Assembly: GCA_038744785.1 (NCBI GenBank)
Contig: JBCDLX010000005.1
Span: 124,001 to 188,000 of the forward strand
DNA from: Ovoidimarina sp038744785
GTDB lineage: Bacteria; Pseudomonadota; Alphaproteobacteria; Rhodobacterales; Rhodobacteraceae
Direction: 5' to 3'
DNA length: 64,000 nucleotides
Shown: positions 48,979-58,728 of the stretch, piece by piece
Position numbering within the stretch: position 1 is the stretch's first letter
How the letters are laid out: every line of letters begins with the position of its first letter
The notes under the pieces: model-generated
The model's database searches: none
Told to the model about the DNA's origin: nothing
Seen by the model: only the letters and a program-made list of their open reading frames with translations
Made by a program: the position numbers and the translations under genes

Positions 48979-50190
48979 TTACTCTGCTGCGAGGCCGCGT
49001 TTCCGGGTTTTGCCGACCTCGTCCGCAATGATCCGCGCCAAAAGCGCGCAATCCTCAAGACTGAATGTCAACGGCAGACGCATGTCCATCAGACCTCGCA
49101 GCAGACGATCGGTTTCTGGCATCGGCGCGCTCTCGGCGTAGCGCCAATGCCCGTAGGTCGATGTGAAGCCATGAGGCCTATCAGCCCCGAACCACTTCAG
49201 TTCGACACCGCGCGCCGCGCAGCCTTCGATGACGCCCAAAACGTCACCTTCGGCCCAATCCAGCAGAAGAAACTGGATCGAAGACCCAACGAAAGCCTCT
49301 TCTTCAGGCCGGTCGATCAACGTCAAACCCGGCACGTTTCGCAGCCCCGTTTCAACAGTCCGATACCGTTCGGTCCAAGCCGTACAGTCTGCGTCGAGAC
49401 GCGCAAGCTGCGGCCGTAAGATCGCGGCACGCAGGTGATCCATGCGAGACGAGACGTTGGGAGTTTGAAGCTTCAGGCCCTCGAACACTTCAGAAGCGGG
49501 TGCCGCGCCGTGGCGGCCATACAACATATAGGAACCTGACAGCAGGACGGCACGCGCCGCCGTTTCTGGATCATCGGTGGTAAGAAATCCGCCTTCACCG
49601 GAATTCATATGCTTGTAGGTCTGGGTCGAGTAACACGCGACCTGTCCGTGGCGGCCCGAATACACCCCGCGCCAGCGCGCGCCCATCGTATGCGCGCAAT
49701 CCTCGACCACAGCGATGCCCGCACTGTCACAGATGCCCATCAGGCGATCCATGTCGCAGATATGGCCACGCATGTGACTAAGAAGAAGGACGCATGCCCC
49801 GCTTTGCTCAGCCTTCGCGGCAAGATCCTCAAGATCGATAGTCAGCGCGTTTGTCATGCCAACGAAAACCGGTCGTGCACCGACCGCGGCGATTGCGCCA
49901 GGAACGGGCGCAAGCGTAAAGGCATTCGATAGAACCGGCACACCGGGTCCCACGCCAAGCGCGCGCAACGCAATGCCCATCGCAGCGCCCCCGGACGCGA
50001 GCGCCACGCAGTATCGCGTCCCAAGCCACGCAGCAAATTCGCGCTCGAGCGCTGCAACCTCTCCTTCTTCACCCGGGCCCAGGTTATATCGATGAAGCCG
50101 GCCCGAGCGCATAACCTCGGTCGCCGCCGCAATCGACGCTTCCGGAAGGGGAAGCTGTTGCGTGAAGCTGCCTTTAAAAACCTCTTCCAT
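48979..50190 (-). CDS. DegT/DnrJ/EryC1/StrS family aminotransferase
   Basis: 403 residues from ATG 50190 (MEEVFKGSFTQQLPLPEASI). Fold-type I PLP enzyme: SGGAAMGIALRALGVGPG, VVEDCAHTMGARWRGVYSGR and the PLP-Lys in STQTYKHMNSGEGGFLTT. These enzymes mostly aminate nucleotide-linked ketosugars, or act as dehydratases if the Lys is His; here it is Lys. No sugar-nucleotide genes are adjacent, so the product is unclear. Confidence 0.88.
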   Translation of the reverse strand: MEEVFKGSFTQQLPLPEASIAAATEVMRSGRLHRYNLGPGEEGEVAALEREFAAWLGTRYCVALASGGAAMGIALRALGVGPGVPVLSNAFTLAPVPGAIAAVGARPVFVGMTNALTIDLEDLAAKAEQSGACVLLLSHMRGHICDMDRLMGICDSAGIAVVEDCAHTMGARWRGVYSGRHGQVACYSTQTYKHMNSGEGGFLTTDDPETAARAVLLSGSYMLYGRHGAAPASEVFEGLKLQTPNVSSRMDHLRAAILRPQLARLDADCTAWTERYRTVETGLRNVPGLTLIDRPEEEAFVGSSIQFLLLDWAEGDVLGVIEGCAARGVELKWFGADRPHGFTSTYGHWRYAESAPMPETDRLLRGLMDMRLPLTFSLEDCALLARIIADEVGKTRKRGLAAE

Positions 50191-50232
50191 GGCTTGCACC
50201 CTGCGCCCTGCCCTAGCTCGCGTCAATCCGCC

Positions 50233-50895
50233 CTAGCCGATCAAGCGTTCGACCAGACGTGGCAACTGCCCGTAATCAGGCAAAAGCGCATCGGGAGAAA
50301 GCGCCGAAACCTCTTCCCCGTCCGGGCCGAATGTCACAAGAACCACTGGAACGCCCGCGGCGCGTGCCGTATCGACGTCAGTTTCCGTGTCCCCGACCAG
50401 AAGCGACCTTGCCGTGTCGCCGCCTGCCCGCGCCACGGCGGCGAAATAGGGTGCCGGATCCGGTTTACGCACTGAAAGCGTGTCGGCGCCGACCAGGGCG
50501 CCAAACATATTCCGTACGCCGAGCCGGGTCATCAGAAGCTCCGCCAGGTTCTCGGGCTTGTTCGTGCAGATCCCCACAGCATAGTCCCGAGATTGCAGGG
50601 TTTCGACCGCCTCCATGGCGCCGGGATAGAGTTGTGTGTTGGCGTCGATCCCATCGCGGTATTTTGTCAGAAGGATCGGGTACTGCGCATCGACGGCCAT
50701 CTCATCGGTCACGCCAAATCGCGATAACCCAAGCCGGAGCATCGCGCGCCCGCCCCGAAACGCAGTCGCGGCGTCGGCAACCGGATCCAAGGGCTGTCCC
50801 AAACCCAAGTCCTGAAAACAGGCGTTGGCCGCGGCAATCAGATCGTGGCTGGTGTCGGCCAGCGTGCCGTCAAGATCGAAGATGACCGTACGCAT
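50233..50895 (-). CDS. gph: HAD family phosphoglycolate phosphatase
   Basis: 220 residues from ATG 50895. HAD motifs: I DLDGTLADTSHDL, II ICTNKPENLAE, III RKPDPAPYF and IV LLVGDTETDVDTARAAGV. The length and NKP motif fit phosphoglycolate phosphatase, which detoxifies 2-phosphoglycolate. It is divergent from glmU across 115 bp and followed after 42 bp by the aminotransferase gene. Confidence 0.92.
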   Translation of the reverse strand: MRTVIFDLDGTLADTSHDLIAAANACFQDLGLGQPLDPVADAATAFRGGRAMLRLGLSRFGVTDEMAVDAQYPILLTKYRDGIDANTQLYPGAMEAVETLQSRDYAVGICTNKPENLAELLMTRLGVRNMFGALVGADTLSVRKPDPAPYFAAVARAGGDTARSLLVGDTETDVDTARAAGVPVVLVTFGPDGEEVSALSPDALLPDYGQLPRLVERLIG

Positions 50896-51010
50896 TCTCG
50901 TTCCGCCGACCCCCGTGCTGTAACGCAGCGACATGTTCTGTGATTGGCCACCCCTTGCGACATGGCCCGCGAGGGGTAAAACGACGACAGCAAAAAGGGA
51001 AGAGCAGCCC

Positions 51011-52360
51011 ATGCCTACACATCTGATCGTTTTGGCAGCCGGCCAAGGCACTCGAATGAACTCGGACACGCCCAAAGTCCTGCACGAGATCGCCGGATTG
51101 CCGATGTACGCCCATGCCCTTGCATCGGCGCGCGCGCTCGACCCCGGACGTCGCGTGCTTGTGGTCGGCCATGGCGGCGACGCGGTCGCAACCTCGGCTG
51201 CCGTGCTTGATCCGGAAATCGCGATTGTCCAGCAGGAAGAACAGTTGGGGACGGCACACGCTGTCGCGCAAAGCTCGACCGCCCTGGACGGTGCCCAAGG
51301 CGATGCGCTTGTTCTTTATGGCGATACGCCCTTTATCCGACCCGAAACACTTGCCGCGATGTCAGAGGCGCGGGGCGCGGGCGCAGATGTGGTTATTCTG
51401 GGTTTCGAAGCTGCCGATCCGGGCCGCTATGGTCGGTTAATCATGAATGGCGCCACGCTTGACCGCATTGTTGAGTGGAAAGAAGCTGAACCCGAAGAAC
51501 GGGCCATAACACTATGTAATTCTGGTGTTGTTTTAGCGGATGCCAACGTACTTCTGGACCTCGTCCGCCGCGTGAAGAACGACAACGCGGCCGGAGAATA
51601 CTATCTTACGGATATTGTCGGTCTTGCACGCAGCGACGGGATGCGCGCCACTGCCGTGATTTGCGACGAGGCCGAAACACTCGGGATCAACTCTCGCGCG
51701 GATTTGGCAACTGCAGAGGCCGCGTTTCAGGCAGCGCGTCGGCAAGAGGCAATGCAGGACGGTGTCACCTTGACTGCACCTGAAACGGTGTTCTTTGCCC
51801 ACGATACGGTGATCGGTCGCGACAGCACCGTGGAACCCCACGTGGTCTTCGGACCCGGCGTCACGGTCGAGACTGGCGCGCGTATCCGTGCGTTTAGTCA
51901 CCTTGAAGGGTGTCACGTTGGCAGTGGCGCGACAGTCGGACCATATGCCCGCCTTCGCCCCGGTACAGAGCTTGGAAACGGGTCACGCGTCGGAAACTTC
52001 TGCGAGATCAAGGCGTCCGAGATCGGCGAGGGCGCGAAGGTCAATCACCTTAGCTACATCGGCGATGCATCTGTCGGTGCGGCAACGAATATCGGGGCGG
52101 GTACAATCACCTGCAATTACGACGGCGTTTCGAAACATCGGACCGAGATCGGCGAGCGTGTTTTCGTCGGATCGAACACGATGCTGGTCGCCCCGGTTCG
52201 CGTGGGCGACGCCGCGATGACCGCGACAGCGACCACAGTCACCCGCGACGTACCGGCAGGTGCGATGGCAATTGCCCGGACCAGACAGGACAACAAAGAA
52301 GGCTTCGCCATTCGGTTGATGGACAAGCTGCGCGCGGCGCGCGCGCGCAAGAAGGGGTAA
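51011..52360 (+). CDS. glmU: Bifunctional N-acetylglucosamine-1-phosphate uridyltransferase / glucosamine-1-phosphate acetyltransferase
   Basis: 449 residues from ATG 51011. The N-terminal pyrophosphorylase has LAAGQGTRMNSDTPKVLHEI and YGDTPFI; the C-terminal left-handed beta-helix has hexapeptides and NIGAGTITCNYDGVSKHRTEIG, a GlmU signature with acetyltransferase residues. It makes UDP-GlcNAc for peptidoglycan and LPS. glmS follows 4 nt downstream, so the two are an operon for amino-sugar supply. Confidence 0.97.
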   Translation: MPTHLIVLAAGQGTRMNSDTPKVLHEIAGLPMYAHALASARALDPGRRVLVVGHGGDAVATSAAVLDPEIAIVQQEEQLGTAHAVAQSSTALDGAQGDALVLYGDTPFIRPETLAAMSEARGAGADVVILGFEAADPGRYGRLIMNGATLDRIVEWKEAEPEERAITLCNSGVVLADANVLLDLVRRVKNDNAAGEYYLTDIVGLARSDGMRATAVICDEAETLGINSRADLATAEAAFQAARRQEAMQDGVTLTAPETVFFAHDTVIGRDSTVEPHVVFGPGVTVETGARIRAFSHLEGCHVGSGATVGPYARLRPGTELGNGSRVGNFCEIKASEIGEGAKVNHLSYIGDASVGAATNIGAGTITCNYDGVSKHRTEIGERVFVGSNTMLVAPVRVGDAAMTATATTVTRDVPAGAMAIARTRQDNKEGFAIRLMDKLRAARARKKG

Positions 52361-52364
52361 GCAC

Positions 52365-54179
52365 ATGTGCGGTATCGTCGGCATCCTTAGCGATCACGAG
52401 GCGGCGCCAATCCTGGTCGAGGCGTTGAAGCGACTGGAGTACCGGGGCTACGACAGTGCCGGGATCGCGACCACGGATGCTGGCACGCTGGACCGGCGGC
52501 GCGCCCTTGGAAAACTGGTGAACCTGTCGGACCTGTTGGTGCGCGACCCGCTGCCGGGGAAGTCCGGAATTGGGCATACCCGCTGGGCCACGCATGGCGC
52601 GCCCTCGGTGGCAAATGCGCACCCTCACAAAGCCGGGCCGGTTGCGGTTGTTCACAACGGAATAATAGAGAACTTCAAAGAGTTGCGCGAAGAACTTCAG
52701 GTAAACGGTTACAAGGCCGAAAGCGAAACGGACACTGAAACAGTGGCGTTGCTGGCCCAGTCATACATCGACCAGGGACTCGCACCCCGGGACGCTGCAG
52801 AGCAGACGATCGCCCGGTTGGAGGGCGCCTTTGCACTGGCGTGTCTGTTTGATGGCGACGACGATCTGATAATCGGGGCGCGTAAGGGATCTCCTCTCGC
52901 CGTCGGCCACGGTGACGGGGAAATGTTCCTTGGCTCGGACGCCATCGCGCTTTCGGGCATGACCGACCGGATCACCTACCTCGAAGAAGGCGACCGCGTG
53001 ATCCTGACCCGCGACCGCACCCAGATCTTCGACGCAGAGGGCCGCCGCGCCAACCGCGCAGTCCAGACAATCCAATTGGATACCGCAAGGATAGAAAAGG
53101 CGGGACACAAGCATTTTATGGCCAAGGAGATCGCCGAACAGCCAACGGTGGTGGCAGATGCGCTTGGTCACTATCTTGCAGATGACGGCACTGTGCGCCT
53201 GCCCCGCGATTTGGACTTCACGCGCTTCGATCGGGTCGTGATGGTGGCGTGCGGAACGGCGCATTACGCCTGCCTGACCGCGCGCTACTGGTTCGAGGCA
53301 CTTGCCGGTCTTCCCGTGGACATCGATGTGGCCAGCGAGTTTCGGTACCGCGAGCCGCCCATCGGGCCCAACACGCTCGCGATTTTTGTCAGCCAATCGG
53401 GTGAAACTGCCGACACGCTTGCAGCGCTTCGCTATTGCGAAGCGAAGGCGATGACACTTGCGGTTGTCAACGTAGCGGAAAGCTCGATTGCGCGCGAGGC
53501 GGACCAGTCGCTTCCGATTCTCGCCGGAACCGAGATCGGCGTCGCCTCGACCAAAGCGTTCACCTGCCAGCTAACTGTCTTAGCGCTTCTTGCGCTCCAC
53601 GCCGCGGAAGCGCGGGGAACGATGGAACCCGACGCTCTGGCCGCCGCGCATTCGGCGTTCCGGTCACTTCCGGGCCTGATTGCGCAGGCCCTATCCACCG
53701 AAAACCGAATCCGCGACGTGTCGCAGGAACTGGCCGAGGCGCGTGACATTCTATTTCTTGGGCGTGGCGCCATGTTCCCGCTTGCGCTTGAGGGCGCCTT
53801 GAAACTGAAGGAAATCAGCTATATACACGCCGAAGGCTATGCATCCGGAGAGTTGAAGCACGGCCCCATCGCCCTGATTGATCCGTCCGTCCCCGTGATC
53901 GTAATGGCCCCGCACGACGCGCTTTTCGATAAGACCGTATCGAACATGCAAGAAGTCATGGCCCGTGGGGGCAAGGTGGTTCTGATCACGGATAATGAGG
54001 GCGCAGCCATCGCCTCGGACGGAACTTGGCATGTGATCCAGATGCCCACCGTAGCGGACCTCTTTGCACCGATCCTCTACGCAATACCGGCACAACTTCT
54101 GGCCTACTACACCGCAGTTGCGAAAGGTACGGATGTGGACCAGCCGCGCAACCTTGCGAAGTCGGTAACCGTAGAGTGA
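52365..54179 (+). CDS. glmS: Glutamine--fructose-6-phosphate aminotransferase
   Basis: 604 residues. The nucleophile is Cys2 (MCGIVGILSDHEAAPILVEA), with GHTRWATHG and NGIIENF of the glutaminase domain, then two SIS domains (SQSGETADTLAALRYC, GRGAMFPLALEGALKLKEIS) and the C-terminal DQPRNLAKSVTVE. It produces glucosamine-6-phosphate. It is 4 nt after glmU and overlaps the AlkD-like gene by 4 nt. No glmS ribozyme is expected or seen. Confidence 0.98.
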   Translation: MCGIVGILSDHEAAPILVEALKRLEYRGYDSAGIATTDAGTLDRRRALGKLVNLSDLLVRDPLPGKSGIGHTRWATHGAPSVANAHPHKAGPVAVVHNGIIENFKELREELQVNGYKAESETDTETVALLAQSYIDQGLAPRDAAEQTIARLEGAFALACLFDGDDDLIIGARKGSPLAVGHGDGEMFLGSDAIALSGMTDRITYLEEGDRVILTRDRTQIFDAEGRRANRAVQTIQLDTARIEKAGHKHFMAKEIAEQPTVVADALGHYLADDGTVRLPRDLDFTRFDRVVMVACGTAHYACLTARYWFEALAGLPVDIDVASEFRYREPPIGPNTLAIFVSQSGETADTLAALRYCEAKAMTLAVVNVAESSIAREADQSLPILAGTEIGVASTKAFTCQLTVLALLALHAAEARGTMEPDALAAAHSAFRSLPGLIAQALSTENRIRDVSQELAEARDILFLGRGAMFPLALEGALKLKEISYIHAEGYASGELKHGPIALIDPSVPVIVMAPHDALFDKTVSNMQEVMARGGKVVLITDNEGAAIASDGTWHVIQMPTVADLFAPILYAIPAQLLAYYTAVAKGTDVDQPRNLAKSVTVE

Positions 54180-54859
54180 CGCCCGACGCGGCCATTGCCG
54201 CGTTGAAGGCGGCGGGGCATCCCCAGAAGGCCGTTGAAATGGCGGCCTATCACAAGGTACCGCGTACCTACCTTGGTGTCGCAAACCCGGTAATTGACGC
54301 GTTCGCGCGCGACTGGCGCAAAGCGTCGGGCGAAGATGCGCCCTTGCCTCTTGCCCGGGCGCTTTGGCAAAGCGACATTCATGAGGCCCGCGTGGCCGCG
54401 GCGAAGCTTGTCGACCGGGGCCGCATTCGCCCGGGCGACGGCCCGGCATGGCGCATCATCGCCGGTTGGGTGCCTGACTTTGACGCATGGGCCATTGCCG
54501 ATCACGCGGCTATCGCGGGACAAAAAAGGCTGCTTGCCGACCCAACGCGGCTGAACGAGGTCGAGACCTGGACCAAAAGCCCGCACCTTTGGACCCGGCG
54601 CGCGGCGATGGTGATGACCTTGCCCTGGGCGCGCATCAAAGACCCCGATGCCGACCAGCGTGCGATCCGAACGCGCATTCTGGGTTGGGCTGCCGCATAC
54701 CTCTCTGATCCTGAATGGTTCATCCAAAAGGCGGTCGCGTGGTGGCTGCGCGACCTGTCAAAACGCGACCCCAGCGAAACGCGTGCCTTTCTGGATGCGC
54801 ACGCCTCGCGAATGGCGCCTTTCGCCCGTCGTGAAGCGGGCAAATACCTTGGGACCTAA
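54176..54859 (+). CDS. DNA alkylation repair family protein (AlkD-like)
   Basis: 227 residues from a GTG at 54176 overlapping the glmS stop as GTGA. Helical repeats with Trp-rich motifs (ARALWQSDIHEARVAAAKLV, WVPDFDAWAIADHAAIAG, RLNEVETWTKSPHLWTRRAA, WFIQKAVAWWLRDLSKRDP) match the HEAT-like AlkD/AlkC fold that excises alkylated bases. The HLWTRRAA and FIQKAVAWWLR stretches are family hallmarks. Cotranslation with glmS is odd and no functional link is evident. Confidence 0.87.
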   Translation: MTPDAAIAALKAAGHPQKAVEMAAYHKVPRTYLGVANPVIDAFARDWRKASGEDAPLPLARALWQSDIHEARVAAAKLVDRGRIRPGDGPAWRIIAGWVPDFDAWAIADHAAIAGQKRLLADPTRLNEVETWTKSPHLWTRRAAMVMTLPWARIKDPDADQRAIRTRILGWAAAYLSDPEWFIQKAVAWWLRDLSKRDPSETRAFLDAHASRMAPFARREAGKYLGT

Positions 54860-55122
54860 CCGTCGCCCGGTTCCCAGCCGACGAAGCATTCTGGCGCGAG
54901 CGAGATGATTTCTTCCAACCGCGTCTCAAACCCAGGGACCTGTGCCGCCGATTCGGCGCGGGCCCGCGCCTCGCGGCAAACGGGGCTGTTATATTCGTAG
55001 GGTCGCCCATCTTCCGCTTGTCCGATTTCGGTAGCGCTTGCATCGGTCGACGAGGCAAAACCAAGCACCGGTACGCAGATGAGCGCTGCCGCCGCGACGA
55101 ATTGCGGTACCACGCGTGTCAT
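54856..55122 (-). CDS. Small secreted protein of unknown function
   Basis: 88 residues from ATG 55122, with a signal peptide (MTRVVPQFVAAAALICVPVL ... GFASS). The mature part contains two Cys (SPVCREARARAESA and LAPECFVGWEPGDG) that could form a disulfide. No family recognised. It converges with the AlkD-like gene, overlapping by 4 nt. Confidence 0.55.
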   Translation of the reverse strand: MTRVVPQFVAAAALICVPVLGFASSTDASATEIGQAEDGRPYEYNSPVCREARARAESAAQVPGFETRLEEIISLAPECFVGWEPGDG

Positions 55123-55307
55123 TCCAGTCTCCAATCGAATCTTTGCCGCACGAAACGGAACGACGCTCGCGCCCCGCGCATTGTTGCCCGATCTCACGGA
55201 CAAGGAAAGGGAATTACCCAAATCCCTGACAAGCGCGGCGCGCAGAATGCGCGTGGAACAATCCTTCTCTTGCGACCCCTTGGCCACAGCACTAGTTTCT
55301 AGCCGGA

Positions 55308-56315
55308 ATGAAAGTACCACTGATCGATCCTTTTCAGCGCGCCATCAGCTATCTGCGCGTTTCGGTGACTGACCGATGCGATTTTCGATGTGTCTATTGC
55401 ATGTCGGAAGCGATGACTTTCCTGCCCAAGGCAGAGCTCCTGACGCTTGAAGAGTTGGATCGATTGTGTTCGACCTTTATCGGGCTCGGGGTGGAAAAGC
55501 TGCGGATCACTGGCGGCGAACCGCTGGTGCGAAAAGGGATCATGACGTTCTTTGACGGGATGTCGCGGCACCTGGAAAGTGGTGCGCTTAAGGAATTGAC
55601 ACTTACGACCAATGGCAGCCAGTTGTCCCGGTTCGCAGATGACCTTGCCGCAGCGGGCGTGCGTAGGATCAATGTGTCGCTTGACACGCTTGACGAAAAG
55701 AAGTTTGCCGACATCACACGCTGGGGTCGGTTGCCGCAGGTTTTGAAAGGCATCGACGCCGCATTGGCCGCGGGAATGCGGGTCAAAATCAATACCGTGG
55801 CACTGAAAGGCTTCAATGAGGATGAGCTTTTCGCCCTAGCCGAGTGGTGCGCGGATCGTGACATGGACCTGACCTTTATAGAGGTCATGCCAATGGGCGA
55901 TATCGGGAACGAAAACCGGCTGGGACAATACTGGTCGTTGAAGGATCTGCGCGCCAGGCTGGCGGGGCGCTATACGGTTATGGACGTGGCCGAACGCACG
56001 GGCGGCCCGGCCCGCTATGTGCGGCTGACAGAAACAGGGCAGAAGATCGGTTTCATCACACCGTTGACGCACAACTTCTGTGAAAGCTGCAACCGGGTGC
56101 GGGTGACCTGCACGGGCGAGATCTACATGTGTCTCGGTCAAGAAGACCGCGCCGACCTGCGCACCGCATTGCGCGCGCACCCCGACGATGATGGCCCACT
56201 GGAAGAGGCGATCCGCGCCGCAATCGCCCTGAAACCCAAGGGCCACGATTTTGACTATTCCCGCCAGAAACTTGATGGGCAGATGTCGCGCCACATGAGC
56301 CACACGGGCGGCTGA
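55308..56315 (+). CDS. moaA: GTP 3',8-cyclase MoaA
   Basis: 335 residues. The radical SAM motif CDFRCVYC (Cys-x3-Cys-x2-Cys), GGEPLVRKG, the C-terminal cluster site NFCESCNRVRVTCTGEIYMC, and the conserved Gly-Gly end (MSRHMSHTGG) are all present. MoaA converts GTP to the first precursor of molybdenum cofactor. It starts an operon with waaA and a glycosyltransferase gene, overlapping waaA by 1 nt. No Moco riboswitch was recognised upstream. Confidence 0.97.
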   Translation: MKVPLIDPFQRAISYLRVSVTDRCDFRCVYCMSEAMTFLPKAELLTLEELDRLCSTFIGLGVEKLRITGGEPLVRKGIMTFFDGMSRHLESGALKELTLTTNGSQLSRFADDLAAAGVRRINVSLDTLDEKKFADITRWGRLPQVLKGIDAALAAGMRVKINTVALKGFNEDELFALAEWCADRDMDLTFIEVMPMGDIGNENRLGQYWSLKDLRARLAGRYTVMDVAERTGGPARYVRLTETGQKIGFITPLTHNFCESCNRVRVTCTGEIYMCLGQEDRADLRTALRAHPDDDGPLEEAIRAAIALKPKGHDFDYSRQKLDGQMSRHMSHTGG

Positions 56316-57607
56316 TGGCCCAACCTGCGGCGACGCTCCCGCTTCGGCTGTACGGGGCGCTGGGACGTGTCCTGTCCGGCCCGGCGCTTGCACGCACCGA
56401 CAAGAAACTGACTGCTGCGGGCATTTCTGACGAAAGGCTGGCCGAACGCCGGGGTTGGGCCACACAGGCACGGCCCCATGGGTCGTTGATCTGGGTACAC
56501 GCAGCAAGCGTCGGCGAAAGCTTGTCTGCGCTTCCGCTCATCTCACGGTTTATCGAAGACCACGCGGTGCTTGTCACAAGTGGCACCGGCACATCGGCAA
56601 GGATCATGGCAGATCGCCTTCCCGAAGGCGCGATACACCAGTTCGCGCCCATCGATACGGCGCCTGCGGTCCGAGCCTTCTTTGACCACTGGCGCCCCGA
56701 CCTGGGAGTGTTTGTGGAAAGCGAACTCTGGCCACGCCTAATCCTTGATGCCGAAGCCCGGAATATACCGCTGGCGCTTGTGAACGCACGGATGTCTGAC
56801 CGAAGTCTGGTCAGCTGGTCGCGCGTTCCGGCCACCGCGCGTCGTGTCCTTTCGGCGTTCCGGCTGATCGTGACCCAGAACGCAGAAACCTGCGACGGTC
56901 TTCGACCCTTCGTTTCGGGTACTACGAAGCTTTGCACCGGTACAAATCTGAAAACCGCGACACCTGCACCTTCGGCGAATGCATCGGCTTTGGCGGACTG
57001 GCAGGGCCTCTTGGTGGACCGTCCCGCCTGGACCGCGAGTTCCACGCATCCGGGCGAGGACGGACCGATTCTGGAGGCGCATCAAAGACTTCTACAGAGT
57101 GTCCCGAACGCGCTGTGCATTCTTATCCCGCGCCATCCAGAGCGTGGCCCAGGCATCGCAGAGCTGGCCGCGTCGCATGGGCTGCGCGCGGCGCGGCGTG
57201 GCGCGGGGCACACCCTGTCGTCCGAAACACAAGTCTATGTCGCAGACACAATTGGCGAAACCGGGCTTTGGTATCGGGCTGCCCCGGTGGTTTTCTTGGC
57301 GGGGTCATTCGGCGATGCAGGGGGGCACAATCCGTGGGAGCCGATTGGCTGCGGCGCGGCACTGCTTTTCGGGCCAAAAGTGCCAAACGCAGCGGCGGAT
57401 TATGCGGCCCTGACAGATCTTGGTGCCGCGCGGCAGGTCGACGGTGCCCCGTCGCTGGCGACCGCCGTGGCAGACCTTTTGCGCAGTCCAAAGGCGCTCC
57501 GCGACATGCGGGATGCAGCCGAGGGCGCGACGGGCGAAGCGGACAAAATGGCCGACGCCTTGTCGGCGGACCTTATCGATTTGATCAGGCACACAAATGG
57601 AGGTTGA
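56315..57607 (+). CDS. waaA: 3-deoxy-D-manno-octulosonic acid transferase
   Basis: 430 residues. VHAASVGESLSALPLISRFI includes the catalytic Glu of WaaA/KdtA; VESELWPRLILDAEARNIPL, LVNARMSDRS and GHNPWEPIGCGAALLFGPKV are GT30 signatures. It adds KDO to lipid A at the inner membrane. Overlap of 1 nt with moaA and 11 nt with the downstream glycosyltransferase gene shows an operon. Confidence 0.94.
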   Translation: MAQPAATLPLRLYGALGRVLSGPALARTDKKLTAAGISDERLAERRGWATQARPHGSLIWVHAASVGESLSALPLISRFIEDHAVLVTSGTGTSARIMADRLPEGAIHQFAPIDTAPAVRAFFDHWRPDLGVFVESELWPRLILDAEARNIPLALVNARMSDRSLVSWSRVPATARRVLSAFRLIVTQNAETCDGLRPFVSGTTKLCTGTNLKTATPAPSANASALADWQGLLVDRPAWTASSTHPGEDGPILEAHQRLLQSVPNALCILIPRHPERGPGIAELAASHGLRAARRGAGHTLSSETQVYVADTIGETGLWYRAAPVVFLAGSFGDAGGHNPWEPIGCGAALLFGPKVPNAAADYAALTDLGAARQVDGAPSLATAVADLLRSPKALRDMRDAAEGATGEADKMADALSADLIDLIRHTNGG

Positions 57608-58655
57608 GGCCAAAGACATCGACGTGATCGCTCCGAACCTGAAGCGCCGCTTTTCGGGCGTGACGTCAACCGTGGTACGCCTGGTCCCACTTCAGGCGCG
57701 CGACATTGCGATTGCGAGTGTGGGTCCGGTGCTGCCCGAGGCGATGCCGCGCATCCCACTGCATCGCGTCATCGCGATGTCCCGGAGCGGGCCGTCGGGC
57801 CCTCGTGTCTGGCACGCTCGCCGCAACACCGAGATGCTCGCGGGATTGGTATTGAAGCATTTTTTGCGCAAGCGCCTGAAACTAATGTTCACCTCTGCCG
57901 CGCAGCGCCGGCACACGGGTTATACACGCTGGCTGATTGCGCAGATGGACGCGATCGTTGCGACCTCTGCACGGTCGGCTGGCTATCTTGAACGCCCCGC
58001 TGAGATAATCCATCACGGCATCGACACCGAAACCTTCGCCCCGCCTGAAGATCGCGGCGCGTTGCGCCGGCGACTGGGGCTTGACCCCGACGCGGTTCTT
58101 ATCGGCTGTTTCGGGCGCATCCGCGCTCAGAAGGGCACCGATCTTTTTGTAGAGACGATGATCCGGCTTTTGCCGAACCATCGAGATGCCCAAGGCGTGA
58201 TCATGGGTGGCGTCACCGCAGATCAGCACGGGTTCGTAGACGGCCTTAGGGCGCGGATTGCCGAGGCGGGACTGAACGACAGGTTGCACATCCTGCCCGA
58301 GGACAAAGGATTCACCATCGCGCCCTGGTTTCAGGCTGTCGATCTTTACGTTGCGCCGCAGCGCTGGGAAGGCTTTGGATTGACACCGCTAGAAGCGATG
58401 TCCTGTGGCGTGCCTGTGGTCGCGACACGCGTAGGTGCGTTTGAGGAACTGGTCGCAGACGAAGAGACAGGGTTTCTGGTACCGGCTGAGGATCTGGATG
58501 CCTTGACGGGTGCCACCGCGCGATTGCTAGGCGATCCAGCGCTTCGCGCCCGCTTTGCCGGGGCATCGCGGCCACGCGCGGTCGATGGCTTTAAGATCGA
58601 AGCAGAAGCCGCGGCGCTGAACGCAATTTACCGTCGCCTTCTTGGCGAGGCTTAG
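57597..58655 (+). CDS. Glycosyltransferase family 4 (LPS core, LpcC-like)
   Basis: 352 residues. FGRIRAQKGTDLFVETMIRL and WEGFGLTPLEAMSCGVPVVA are the GT4 nucleotide-sugar binding motif and the E-x7-E region; the length and the waaA neighbour fit an LPS core mannosyltransferase such as LpcC. It would add a sugar to KDO2-lipid A. It overlaps waaA by 11 nt. Confidence 0.85.
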   Translation: MEVEAKDIDVIAPNLKRRFSGVTSTVVRLVPLQARDIAIASVGPVLPEAMPRIPLHRVIAMSRSGPSGPRVWHARRNTEMLAGLVLKHFLRKRLKLMFTSAAQRRHTGYTRWLIAQMDAIVATSARSAGYLERPAEIIHHGIDTETFAPPEDRGALRRRLGLDPDAVLIGCFGRIRAQKGTDLFVETMIRLLPNHRDAQGVIMGGVTADQHGFVDGLRARIAEAGLNDRLHILPEDKGFTIAPWFQAVDLYVAPQRWEGFGLTPLEAMSCGVPVVATRVGAFEELVADEETGFLVPAEDLDALTGATARLLGDPALRARFAGASRPRAVDGFKIEAEAAALNAIYRRLLGEA

Positions 58656-58728
58656 GGTGGTTCACCCGACGCCCAGCGGACGCGACCCGGGTGCGAAGCA
58701 TCTTCATCCGGGCAAGTGTCAGAACGCT

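Noticed and set aside
54026..54175. Longer N-terminus for the AlkD-like protein inside glmS
   Set aside because: The segment is a shadow of the glmS C-terminal coding region; GTG 54176 gives a normal start overlapping the glmS stop.
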